Assembly (NCBI GenBank): GCA_037576195.1
Contig: JAQZDE010000048.1
Span: forward strand, 1 to 64,000
Direction: 5' to 3'
Origin: Phytoseiulus persimilis
Taxonomy: Eukaryota; Arthropoda; Arachnida; Mesostigmata; Phytoseiidae
Length of the DNA: 64,000 nt
Shown here: positions 11,721 to 23,968 of the stretch, one piece after another
Position numbering within the stretch: position 1 is the first letter of the stretch
Layout of the letters: each line of letters opens with the position of its first letter
Program-made: the position numbers and the translations under genes
The notes under the pieces: model-generated
Told to the model about the DNA's origin: nothing
The model's input: the letters and a program-made list of their open reading frames with translations, nothing else
Databases searched by the model: none

Positions 11721-14700
11721 CTAAACGGGCACTCCTAGTCCGTGAACAAGCTTTACATAAATGTTAGATCCGGGCACTAGATGCTCTTCACTGAACGGAG
11801 CCGTCAATTCATCGTCGATGAACAAATCAAAGGTTGTGAAGACTGGGATCTTGAAAACGATTCGGATTGCTTCCTTGAGTTCCGCATAGCTAAGCGATCG
11901 CCCGCCAATCGGGTTCTCGAGGATGAGAGACCCACTTTTCGTTCCAAGATGGACGTTTGCGAACGGACACCAAGGCTTGTCCTCTGACTGAGACAACTTC
12001 GAGCTAAAATCCGAACCGAATAAGACCTTTGTGAGCCAATCCGTGTGGACAGGCGTTGACGCAGGGTTCTCCAGAGGGACAGTGAATTTCTTTCCGTTGA
12101 ATTCCACATTAGCGTACTTCACGCACATCGAGTCCGACAGATCCGGCATGGTTGACGTTTTGAGCGCTGCAGTTGGTTTCTGCTCTGGTCTTCGCCGCGC
12201 GCCTGCAGGCAAACAGAATACTATGGAGAGCTCAGCGTCCTTCAGAGACTCGATCCCCTTCTCAATGAGTTCCAGGGATGCATCCGCCGGGCCTTGCGTC
12301 AAGGGAGTTTTCAGGACATTCTTAATGAAGTCGTGATGTGACGTGAGAATCTTTGCAACATCGCTCTTTCCGGGTTCTGCGGTCACAAAGACAGCTACGG
12401 GGTCAGTGGGTACCAGCTTGGCTTTCTTTCGCATCTTCTGGATACGGTTGATGATTTCTCTAGCAATACCTTCATCAATCATTTCCTTGTCTGGCTGAAC
12501 ATCCAGGAGAACGAGGACATCGCCCTCCGAATGAGCTTCGTATTTGTCGAGATTTTCGCCAGAATACTGAACTCGAACCTGGATATCTCCAGCTTGCAGC
12601 TCTTCGCCGCGAACTTTGAGCTGCCCTCCTTTCAAATGCAGCTGGATGTCAGAATCACTGAGAGCACGGATTCCGTCGCCCACTTCCTTTGACTTTCCTC
12701 TGAGACGCAAACCAAGGGCCTTTATATTAGGTTCCGCTTTCATCGAAACACCAAATGCCTCCTTGTCACTACTGGCGGTGAGTTTCCTCACATTGAGTTC
12801 TTCGAGAATATAGCTCTCCATCACCCTGAGATCGTCCAGGTACTCCTGTTCCCTATGAATGACAACGACCTCCATCAACGGGTATTTTAGAGGGAGCGTT
12901 TTCCTGTCCCTGAGAACTCGACCTAGTTCGATCACTGTTTGCATCCGGTCGACGCGTCGTTCGACTGCACCATCGATGAGCGACTCATCCGTTTCAGGAA
13001 GCATCATGTAATGAATCGAATCCTGGCTGAGATTTTTCGGGACGTACTGCTTCACGCATTGGTACATGAACTCCGTGATGAAGGGCGTGAATGATGCCAT
13101 CAGACGGATGAGGACGAATATCACAGAGAACAGCGTCTGCAAACTTTGGAGACAGTCTTGCTTTCCTCCCTCGCCCTTGAGCCGTTTGCGGTTCATCCTC
13201 ACGTACCAATTGGTTAGATTGTCAATGAATTTGAGCAGACGAGGGACCACAGTGTATAAGCGGTAAGCTTTCATTTCTGTCTTGAGGAAAGCCACCAGAC
13301 TGTTCGCATACGACAATATCCATTTGTCCATGGTGTTGTCCACACCTTCAGGCTCCTCGAATACAAACTTGGTGTTGAAGTTATTCTCGTAAAGATCAAT
13401 GTTCTGCAGAAGGAATCGCAGCGCGTTATACCACGGCAGGAGAACGTCTTTGAGAACATCTTTCACGCCTTCCTCCTTGAATCGGAGATTTTCTGCGCGA
13501 ACAATCGGTGAATTTATCATGTACAACCTGAGGGCGTCCGCGCCGTAGGTATCAATCACTTTGAGAGGATCTGGATAGTTTTTCTTTCGCTTCGACATCT
13601 TTTGACCGTCGCTCGCGAGAACGAGACCGCTGCAGATGAGGTGTTTGAAGGGAGGCTTGTCAAAGAGAGCTGTAGACAGCACCATGAGAGTGTAGAACCA
13701 ACCGCGAGTTTGATCAACACCTTCTGCGATGAAATCAGCGGGAAAAGCGTCTTCGAACTCCTTCTTGTTCTCGAAGGGGTAGTGCTGCTGCGCATATGGC
13801 ATGGCTCCAGACTCGAACCAACAATCGAAAACTTCGGGGACTCTTTTCAGCGTTCCTTTGCCACGAACCGATGGCAATTCAATCTTGTCGACGAACTCCC
13901 TGTGTATGTCGGCGATTTTCTGACCCGAGCGCTGCTCAAGCTCCTCAATGGAGCCTATGCAGACGATCTCTTCGCCGTCATCTGAAACCCAAAGCGGGAT
14001 CGGTGTGCCCCAGTATCGATTCCTCGATATCGCCCAATCTCTTGCCTCTCGGAGCCAATTTCCGAATCTTTTCTCTTTCACGAAGTCAGGAACCCAGTAC
14101 GTTTCAGAGTTGCGGGCCAGTAGTTTCTCCTGCATATGCTCGACGCGGACGAACCAAGATGGGATGGCTCTGTTGAGACAAACGTGGTGAGTCGACGGCC
14201 GCGAAGAGCGCCCAATGAGAGACGCCAGGAGCGCAAGTCGAAGACGTAAGGAGCGAGCGAAAACACTCACCGGTATATGAGGGGTGTGTCAGATCTCCAA
14301 CAGAACGGGTAATTGTGCTTAGTGGTTCCCGCTTGTACCAGACGGCCATCCTTCTTCAGTTTCGCCGTTATGCCCTTATCCGCGTCCTTCACGTAAAGTC
14401 CCTTGAAATCTGTGACCGGATCGACGAAACGACCCGCCGCGTCCAAGGGACAAACGATATCCTGGTCTTTGGTGATGATTCCGTTGGCGAGACAGACACT
14501 GAAGTCCGTATATTTCGTCAATATTCAACGTTTCCACTGGGCGAAGGATCTTTCGATGTGAAGAGTTCGTAGGTAGAATCACCTACCGGTAATCATCTTC
14601 TCCGAAGTAAGGAGCCTGATGAACGATGCCGGTACCACTCTCTGACGTGACATACCCGTCGCAGAGCACGCGGAATGAGCCTTTCCCCTTCAAATGCTCA

Positions 14701-16332
14701 AAATACGGGAGAATCGGTTTGTACGATTTCCCTTTGAGCTCAACGCCTTTGAACTCGCTCAGAATCTTGAAGGCATCTTCTTTCTTGAATATTTGGGACA
14801 GGCGACTCTTCATCATGATGAACAACGCCCCGGAGGCTAGGTCTTGCACCTGGAACATTGGGTGCATTGTTCATGAGGAGCGCTGGAACCGCTGTTCGCG
14901 CCGACTCTCCCCGTCGGAATGACGGAACTGAGTTTTCAGGTCGCACGCGATAAAGACTTTCCACTAACGACGTGTTCCACACTATCAACAGGCCTCGAGA
15001 GGTTCGAGCTCTGCTTTAGTCATCCGGATATGTACGATTCTATTCGGACCGTACTTCGGCCAACTTTGGATGAGCGACTCGAATCGAACGGAGGTTTCGA
15101 CGGAAGAGACTTACCTTGACGTAGATCAGGTCTGGGTTCACACAAAGAGCGAGGTTACTCGGAAGAGTCCATGGAGTGGTGGTCCATGCAACCAAAGAGA
15201 CTTCAGGATCCTCATCCAGGGGAAAGCTAACAACGACGGCAGGATCGACTACTTCCTTGTAGTTCTGACCAGCCTCGAAGTTGGAGAGTGGTGTGTTACA
15301 TGTTGCCGAGTACGGCATCACTTTGACACCTGGAGCAAGAATCCGAGTTAGTTCCCTCCCGAGTCAACAAGTGATGTCCATACCCCATAGGTAAGAATGC
15401 CTGTGAGATTCTGACCTTTATACACGAAGCCTTTGTTGTAGAGCTGCTTGAAAACCCACCAAACGCTCTCCATAAACCATGGATACATCGTCTTGTAATC
15501 GTTTTCGAAATCGATCCAGCGCCCCATCCTTGTAACGGTCACCTCCCATTCGTGGGCGTACCTCATGACAATTTTGCGGCACTCTTTATTGTAGGCGTCG
15601 ATTCCCATTTTGGCGACGTCTTCGGGACCTTTAACTCCCAACAACTGCAAGGCATCAAACCAATCGAAGGGGTCTTCTCATTGGAAAGATTGCACGCTCC
15701 TAACCATTGGTTTCCCCCGAAAATCTGGGTCGGGAACGATGCTCACCTTGTCGATTTCAAACTCAACTGGCAGGCCATGACAATCCCATCCGAACCTGCG
15801 CTCGACATGGAAGCCACTCTGGTGCGCGAACCTGGGAATGATGTCTTTGATAGTTCCCGTGAGTAGATGCCCGTAGTGTGGCAGGCCGGTCGCGAACGGG
15901 GGTCCGTCGTAGAAAGTGAACCTGAAAGGAAGTTGTCGCTTTCACTCCGATCCAGGCAGTCGACACGAAATCGTGCTTCTCCGAGACACGAATGGATCTG
16001 TTTCGTTTAACGGTGAATCCATTCATGACTCCTTGTTGAGATATCGCCGCAGCGATATGAGAACAGCTGTTTTACTGTGCAAGTACTTCAAACAGGCCGA
16101 GGAAGAATGATAGAGCATCGCACCGCCTCGCTTCTCGACTGCAAGACAATGAAGTGAAGATTCTGCACCAAGCAAAGCGGGTGTCACAGATGTTCCGGCT
16201 CACTCGTGGAACTTGCCTCGGTTTTCCTTTGGACTGTTTGAGACAACTTTTGAAAACGTCGAGTTTCTTCCAACTTTCCAATATTTTCTTCTCTTCGCTT
16301 GCAAAATTGATGCTTTCTGGGAGCCGGTCCAT
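11721..16332 (-). CDS. IARS1: Isoleucyl-tRNA synthetase, cytoplasmic
   Basis: Charges tRNA-Ile in the cytosol; in animals it is part of the multi-synthetase complex. There are seven exons: 16332-16217, 15921-15747, 15644-15416, 15329-15115, 14849-14587, 14498-14271 and 14169-11721. All junction phases agree, giving about 1,224 residues (human about 1,262). The class I HIGH motif is HYGH at residues 54-57, inside [13 protein letters not shown], with the [15 protein letters not shown] block after it. The editing domain includes [16 protein letters not shown], and KMSKR is at about 599-603. The anticodon-binding part has [15 protein letters not shown]. The C-terminal UNE-I-like ubiquitin-fold region is shorter than in vertebrates, with one good repeat ([11 protein letters not shown]) and a degenerate one. 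Intron 1 begins GC, not GT. The last 2.4 kb is a single exon. The assignment is very secure. Confidence 0.97.
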
Positions 16333-18110
16333 CTTGCGATTGGCGGAATCTGAACCCCAGCGGAAGCGAGTCCCGTTAACTAGGAACCAACTGATGCCGA
16401 TCTATTGTCGAACTGTATAGAGTTCAGTTCGAAAACGTGGTTCGCCGTTTTCGAACGAATGCGTTCATCGTTCTGGCGAGGCTGAGAACAGATGTAAATA
16501 TTGAGAGCGCCGATGAATATTCAGAATGATTCCACAATTCTGATACGGCATTGCTCCAATCTGCAAGGAGCATCTGATCCTCGAACCCTACCGCTTCCCA
16601 GTCGGACTGGAGGGGAGGATTCTCCATCGCACTGAAGTTTCATCGTGGGGTGCTTAAAGAGCACCTGGTGACTGAGCGCGAATCTTCTAACTGAGGGCTG
16701 ACAGCAACAACACAGCAGCAGCGCTCCGCTGTTCAGTGCAACCTGGAGAGAGCCTGCTGTGAGAAGCTCAGCAGAGTTCATCGGAAGGGATTTCTGGGGT
16801 AGGCCGGATTGGAATCTCACGGAGTCGTTATGAGGTGAAAGCTCTTGAGTGCCTCCATTGTGCAATTGGTTTACTACGACGAAGCCTTGCAGGTACGTAA
16901 GTCGCGCGATGCTATCGCTTGTCGCAGCCGAGAAACAGCTGATTTCTGATGAAGTCGTTCTCACTCAGATGGCGCTCATTCACCCAGAGGATGTCTGAGT
17001 GCGATTCCGACGAAATCTGAGGGCGCTGTTTTCTAAACCAGAAGTGACTGCTCGATAGGCGCAGTTTTTCAGTGGTTGAACGAAGTTCGGAATGAGTGAT
17101 TCACAATTCAAAATCATCATAGGGAACTATAATAGCTTATGGACGATGCGGGAGATCACAGAGTATTGGCTGGTGTTTGATATGCCTGCTGTGACATCGA
17201 ACGACACGAGGTTTCATGTGGGGGCCCATTTCCCGAATAGAGAAATCGCCAGAGTCTGTTCAACCAATCACGATTCCTGACGTTATGCTCTGTGACTCAT
17301 CTGCCAGAGATCTTCTCTTCAACCGACGGGCTTCTGGGCGATAAGCTGGAGAAACTTGTCGTGCCGCGCTTTACACACTCGACTCCCGGTGGTATTGGAT
17401 TCGACACACCACTCGTTTGGTAGATGATATCTCTCTACAGGGGGCTGAATGAGATCCTAATCGGTTACGCTGATGCACTCTGCCTTGATTGCTCTCTATT
17501 CGCCCAACTCCGAAATTCCAAGAGAGCGGCTCCGAGTGTATTTCACCTCGAAGTAGAATCACGAGGCTGTATCCTCCCGCGTTTCGCTCCACGCAGCCTT
17601 AACGAAGAAGCAGTCATTGACGGCCGGGGCGAAGCCTTCCCCTCCGGGAACGATGGTCGCATCGCGGAAGGCCCCAAGTTTGTCCGCTCCCATGCAGAGC
17701 AGGCTCACCAACGGTTTCCATGGAGACCTCCGTGGCATTGTTGGAATTGCTAGTCCATTGACATTCGAGGGAAGATCAATCGATCCGGATAATCCGTTGA
17801 GTTTGCCGAGCCGACGGGACGTCGGTAATACTATTGCTCAGCAATTCTGCTACTACATCGTAGGCAGCCTATCCTATTGTCGGGCCACGGCACTCGACGT
17901 CGCCTGATGCCTTTTATTCCAGCGCAAATAATATCAGCCGTGGAGTGTCGCAGCATGGGCGAGCTTCCGCGCTTGTGAGATTTTGGAATACTTGAGATAT
18001 TCCGCCTCGCCCGTGCTCGGGTTGGAAGAAGCGGGACATGGAATCGATCAATAAAGAAACACGGCTCACTATGGAACCCTGCTTCCAGGCTGCGGATCTA
18101 CCCTCCGAAA
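16333..18110. other. Gap between IleRS and PLA2G6-like genes
   Basis: This is the divergent 5' region of two genes. No recognised gene is seen. A minus-strand frame of about 100 codons at roughly 17545-17850 is open and has protein-like composition (for example LGAFRDATIVPGGEGF) but no family I can name. Confidence 0.4.
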
Positions 18111-21100
18111 ATGGCTTTGACGTTAGGTTTGAGACTTCTGAACAACTTCCGAGGCGGTGAGTATTCCGGGGGTAAGCTCAGCATCCCTCTCCAATCCAGT
18201 CGGCTTCACTGAATTTTGCTTTGCCACAATTCGACGAATTTTCACAGCTCGTACCGCGGAACCCGATCGCGTACTCGAAGTACGCCCCGATGACTACATC
18301 AAATGCAATGTTCTATGCCGGGAGGGCAGTTTGGTTCTCTATGAGATCCCAGACCAAGGAGGTAAACCAAACGCGGCCGGGAGCCTTGGTTTGAGCTATG
18401 ATATTGTTCTACATAGAGAAATCAATAGGAGTCCGAACTCGTTGAGGTGAGTTTGTGGAAAGATCCGAAGTCATCTTCCCTCCCGGGCAGTCTCCGGCGA
18501 TCAATAATTTACAACAGCTGAATCCACGTCTCAAGCTTTCTGTGATTCCTTGTTACAGTGTATATAGAAGCACCCAGCTGGAAACCGTTGAAATACAGTT
18601 TTCCCTACTCAAAGACAAGCTGCCTCTCCTCTGTCAATGTTCACCAGATCAAAGTACGAAAGAATTGGTGCAAGACGTTTCGAATCTGTCGAGGAGTAAT
18701 ACTTCATGGTCCCTGGCTCACGTTGCCGCCCATCTTGGATTGGTCGAGGTCCTGAAACATCCGTCGCTCTCAGGGTATGTCGTCGAGATGCGGGATCCGC
18801 TTGGAGTTGAGCGAATTGATTCTTCCTAGGAGCGTTTTCTCAGCCCGAAGCTCTCCATCCGAACCGTCGGGAAGCCTCAAACGACACTTTTTGCAGCTCC
18901 CTCGATCGGATGGCTTCGGAGACGCTGCAAACCCCACTACATGTAGCGATCAAAGCTCAGAAACAGGCAGCTGTTCAGCTGTTGGTGCAGCTCGATGCCA
19001 ACGTCGAAGCTGTGGACAACAATGGAGATACAGTCTATCACTTAGCGGCCATAACAACCAAAGATATCATCAAGGTGACGGCATTCCCTGATTCATATGT
19101 TTTGGGGCGAGCTACGGCGCGGATGTCCCTGGTTTCGATTGCCCTCTGGATTTCAATCAAATTCCATCTACAAATGATTGTTCTCTCAGTCACTTTCAGG
19201 GAAAACTATTTCTCCCACCTTGATCAACAAGCGGAATAACGTAGGATATACTCCGTTGCAATTAGCGTGCCTTATGGACCGCGCAGATTGCGTCAGAGAG
19301 CTCTTGAAAGAAGGGGCTGACGTGAATTCCGCTTCGGCTGGGACCCAGCCGAGCCAAGAAAATCCGAAGTGGTGAGATGCATTTTCCTCTTTGCCCGTGC
19401 GTTCCAGGATACTCTTTCGATTATACCTCCGAATAAGGATGCGAGATGAGTAATGCGAAATTCAACGTTGCAGCCTTGGACGAGGGAAAGCTGAACAGAA
19501 TGCCAACAACTTCCAGGAAGAAGACATGAAACATGGCGGTACTCCTCTACATTGGGCGAAGAGTACTCCTGTAAGATCGGGAACTTGCGAATGTGAATGA
19601 ATCTCAGAATTTCGACACCGGGTCTGATTGGGAAATGAATCCTCAATCCTCATGAGCTCAATCCTCATGTTCAAGGTTCTGGAATCAATGATTGAGCATG
19701 GATGCGATCTTAACGCGAGGAATTTCCAAGATAACACCGCGTTGCACATAACTGTCGCTAGAAATCGAGTCAACTGTGTCATTCTACTCCTGAGTCACGG
19801 TGCGGATGTCAATGCCGTTGGCATGGACGGAGACACACCGCTCCATGTTGCTGTCAGAGTCGCAGCCCCCGCCACGGATAATTGGCTACCTATATTCGAG
19901 CAGGTATGTGACCACGTAATCCATCAGAGGCCGACTTCGCTCCGAAGCCGTGACGAAATTTCGGCCGTTTTCCCCCAGTTCTGACAGGGGTGGTCTTACT
20001 CCGCCCCGCTGGAAGCTTTCTCGTTTCTAAAATTGGCGCGTGGACCATATCCGAGCCATGCATTGTACTCGGGTGAAAGCGATCAAGGCACCTGAGATAC
20101 GAGGGAGGAGCCCACGGTCACTAGTTCAAGATTATTCGTCGAGTCCCAGAACTTAAGGTCTACCTGTCTGTATGAGAGCACGCTTGAATGAATCTTGAGT
20201 GTGGAACGTCTTTCTTAGTGAGTTTTCAAACAGAACACAACTTAAAGGTTTCGTCACCTGGACGGAAGAAGCCGCTGCAGGAATTAGCGGCTCTGTTGGA
20301 TTTTGTGAGTAAACTCTGAATAGGCTTCACTGCAATCTGAAGGAGGGATCCGCAGTTGTGTGTCGCAAACATTATGTTTCTGTTCGAAAGGAGTCGATCC
20401 ATTGAATTTGAGACTCTCTGCACGGATAGGGAGTCTTGTGTGCCATCGTCTCCGAGAGACGAGCACTCTAGATGGAGCTTGTTGTATGCTGCTTTTTGCA
20501 AAATTCAGGCCAAGGTCCTTGAGACGGGTCTTTCTCGTGTTATGCTTCTGTTGGATGAATGTTTTTGGTGTTCTGTGGAGTATGGTAAATCACAGACTGC
20601 GTTACGTTTTGGCAGAGTGATGTAAGTACAAGCAAGACCGAAACTTGTTGAAGTGCTAACAGGTCATCTAAGAGAAGTGTATACGAAAGTGGTCCAATGC
20701 TAGCTGGTCGCACTCCTACTCCAGTCTCAAGATACATTCACGTGTACACTTCTCTTGCGTTTCTCTCGTCGGTATCCTTTTCTCTGGATGAGGCTTTAGT
20801 TTTGTCTTGCAGGGCGACGTTACGATTCTTCAAGCTTTGATCGTTTTCGGAGGAAATGTGAATGCTCTGAACAACAAAAAGGAAAGCCCACGACACCTGG
20901 CTGCAATTTCAACAGTTGGGAAGAGGGATCTGGTACTGTACACTCTACACGCGGTGGGAGCCACCCGCTGCACGGACGAGATGGCAAATTGCAACGATGG
21001 CTGCTCAGCTTTCGGGTATTTCGACGGCGTGGGTCTCGACAAGCCGAACTTTTACCAATCTCAAGCTCGTGAGTGATTCCAGGGATTTCTAAGCCGCTGA

Positions 21101-22500
21101 ATTCCGAACGATGCGAACCTTTTTTGACAAACTCTCTCGATTCTCAGTTTTCGACGGACTGATGGGAGAGTTTGTTGTCAAGGAGGCTCTCGAGAACATG
21201 GGCGACCAACGCCGAGGTCGCCAGTGTCGAGCTCTCGCTCTCGACGGCGGGGGAATAAAAGGCCTTGTCATCATCAGAATGATGATGTCTTTAGAAAAAA
21301 TCGTGGAACGTCCCATAATTCAGTGTTTCGATTGGATTGCTGGTACGAGCACCGGTGGAATCCTCGCTCTCTGTTTAGCCATCGGTGAGTCCTGCTGACC
21401 TTGGTCTCTGTCGAAGCTCCTGATCATTAGGAGAGATATCTGAGTACGAGCCGAGTGACGGTAACCGAAGCTTAAACTCCTCGGGTTCCAGGCAAGACAA
21501 CCGCTCACTGTTTTCAACTCTATTTTCGATTGAAAGATAAAATATTCGTAGGAGCTAGACCGCATGATTCCGACGCTCTAGAGAAACTTCTCAAGCAAGA
21601 GCTCACAGAAGACATGAAAATGAGCGACATCAAGTACCCAAAGTGAGTTTAGTTGGGGTTCAATGGTTCTGAGTATTTTTCAGCACCTCTGACATTTTCG
21701 AGCTTGTTTCCCTTCTCCTCAGGATTTGCATAACTGCGGTTGCGGCAGGACACCATCCCGCGAAGCTGACTCTCTTCAGGAACTACAAACCGCCTCGTCG
21801 AGTTATCCAGGAAGGTGAAGAGATCAGCGACCACGCAAAAGATCCCGAGCCGGACGACCAGGTAGTTTGGAATGTGGCTCGTGCGACGGGTGCTGCGCCA
21901 ACTTATTTCCGACCCTATAAAGAATATTTGGACGGAGGTTTGATTTCGAACAATCCGACGCTGGACCTCCTAACGGAGATTGCCGAACACAATGCTGTGC
22001 AACGGGCCCTCGAGACGGACGGGGAGGTTGCAGATCTTCAAGTGATGGTGTCGATGGGCACTGGGAAACCTCCGGTAGTTTCTGTATCTACCGTGGACTG
22101 TCTGCACTCTTCAACCGGTCTCTTCGGAGCTGCTAAGATGGCTTACGGAGTCAGACAGCTGTTTCAGCTGGTTGTGGATCAGGCCACACAAACTGGGGGT
22201 CGAGTCGTCGATCGCGCTCAAGCTTGGTGTCATGGTATCCGAGTTCCTTACTTCCGATTAAATCCAGAACAATCGGAGGAAATCGGTTTGAACGAAACCG
22301 ATAATAAACTCCTGGTCAGACTCCTTTGGGAGACCATGGTCTACATGCGTAACCGTCGAACAGAACTGGAAATGCTTGCGAAGCTTCTAGAGCCGTGTGA
22401 GGGCTCACTTTCTCTGGAAACGGATTGGTTGCGGACTCTTGGAACAGCTGACCAAATAAAGTCAGGGTGTACGGAGCCAGAACCTCAAAATACAATATGA
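18111..22500 (+). CDS. PLA2G6: Calcium-independent phospholipase A2, group VI (ankyrin repeats plus patatin domain)
   Basis: Hydrolyses sn-2 acyl chains of phospholipids and acts in membrane remodelling. There are eleven exons: 18111-18156, 18248-18446, 18559-18774, 18897-19074, 19190-19371, 19474-19570, 19676-19903, 20813-21068, 21148-21384, 21492-21642 and 21723-22500. Phases agree throughout, giving about 855 residues (human 806). The N-terminal half carries ankyrin repeats such as TPLHVAIKAQKQAAVQLL, GYTPLQLACLMDRADCV, GGTPLHWAKS and NTALHITVARNRVNCVILL. The patatin domain has the oxyanion loop DGGGIKG (500-506), the lipase motif GTSTG with Ser535, and the dyad Asp in DGGL (about 667). 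The start MALTLGLRLLNNF is the first ATG in frame and matches the short amphipathic family start. Intron 6 ends in AAG rather than CAG/TAG. Intron 7 (909 bp) is the longest. AATAAA at 22995-23000 is a possible but distant poly(A) signal. Confidence 0.93.
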
Positions 22501-23640
22501 AGAAGGGCTGGAACTTCATTCCAGGGATGTATAAACATGAGTGATGTGATCAACGAGACATTCTCCGAAGAACGGAATGATGCTTTAAATGAGTCCAGCG
22601 GATTCTAGCGAATGTTCAGAGCGTGATCGGTTCGCAACTCTCCGAATTCGATGGGCGTTAACAACCTTTTCATTCCGATAAGTGTCTTTCTGTGGGAGCG
22701 CTAGACTCAGCATATGAGTTTTGAGCCCACGTATGAGTACCGGATCGAGTTGAGTTATTTTTAGTACTGGTCAGGCTCAAGTGAGATCGCCGACGATGGA
22801 CGGCGCCAGAACACGTTTCTGCATTTACTGACTTTCATAGAAGAATCGATGGACTTTTCATCTGAAAAAAAGGACAAAAACGTACGCATAGTCGTAAATC
22901 TTATCTCTGTTTTTCGCTGTGATCACGGATGACACCATTTTAAAGAGAATCTGATAAGCTCAGATTTGTTAACTTCTTCAGAATCTAGTTCACAAATAAA
23001 TTGAATCGTGTGAAAAATCCTACATTGTAGTTGAATGATGCTCATGGGATATCAGTGATGGAAGAGGCGGAGCAGACTGGATTCAGAGATAGTGATTTCG
23101 AAGAAAGTTCCATAGGACGGCGTGAGGAAAACCCCCTGACCTATTGCCGATTGGCTTTGCGCCGGTCAATGAGGACCACAGATTATGTTCAACCGATTAT
23201 CGTTGTCCCGTGACGGTTATGAAATCCGGAATAGGCACCGAGTTGCAGAGCCTGGTTTCAGCCTTTGGTTGGGGAAGCCGGCATATAGGTTGCGGCTCAC
23301 TGATAGATCTGCGGGAAATAATCCAAGGGCTTCGAACCGAAGTCATCACACGGACATCACTAAGTCGCGAGACACAGCAGTGTATTGGCTGAGCTGAGGG
23401 GTCTTCTCGAGACAAAACACCGGACATCTACGACAAATGCTGATACCGATTGCTTCTGAAAGACTCCGAAAAATGTGATTCCAATCTTCCATTACCTACT
23501 GTTGGGGAAAACTTCATCGAGATTCAAGCCCGAACGCAAATAAATGAGTCCAGGAACAGACGGTCTGTTCGAAGTCGAATCGATCTTATACTTTGATCTT
23601 TACTATATATAATCGGCTTAGTCTGTCAGTTTGTAAGTTT
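22501..23640. other. Gap without a recognisable gene
   Basis: A/T-rich stretches at about 22850-23010 include the possible poly(A) signal at 22995-23000. No protein-coding similarity or RNA gene is visible. Confidence 0.4.
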
Positions 23641-23968
23641 GTCCGCAATTTTTCTGGAAGGTGATTCCGGGAACAATCTGAACATACTCTTCCGAGTCTG
23701 GAGAGGTGATTCCGGAACCGATCTGACCACACTTTTCAAAACGTGGAGGGGTGATTCCGCGACCCATCTGACCATACTCTTCAAAATCTGGAGGGGTGAT
23801 TCCGGAACCGATCTGACCGTACTTCTCAAAACCTGGAGGGGTGGTTCCGGGACCAATCTGACCATACTTTTCCAAGTCTGGAGGGGTGATTCCGGGACCA
23901 ATCTGAGCATTACTTTCCAAGTCTGGAGGAGTGATTCCGAGACCAATCTGACCATACTTTTCAAAACC
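23640..23968 (-). repeat. 45-bp minisatellite array, copy D (most regular copy)
   Basis: Seven units of the 45-bp repeat are present in reverse orientation, better conserved than elsewhere. On the plus strand each reads GGAGGGGTGATTCCGG(G/A)ACC then AATCTGACCATACTT. On the minus strand the array is fully open within a 146-codon frame (24058-23618), giving repeats of the type EKYGQIGPGITPPDL. No leader like copies A and C was recognised next to it. The regularity suggests this copy expanded recently. Confidence 0.85.

Noticed and set aside
18830-18896. Acceptor TCCTAG at 18829 for PLA2G6 exon 4
   Set aside because: It puts the ankyrin repeat out of frame; the TTGCAG acceptor at 18896 matches the phase of exon 3.
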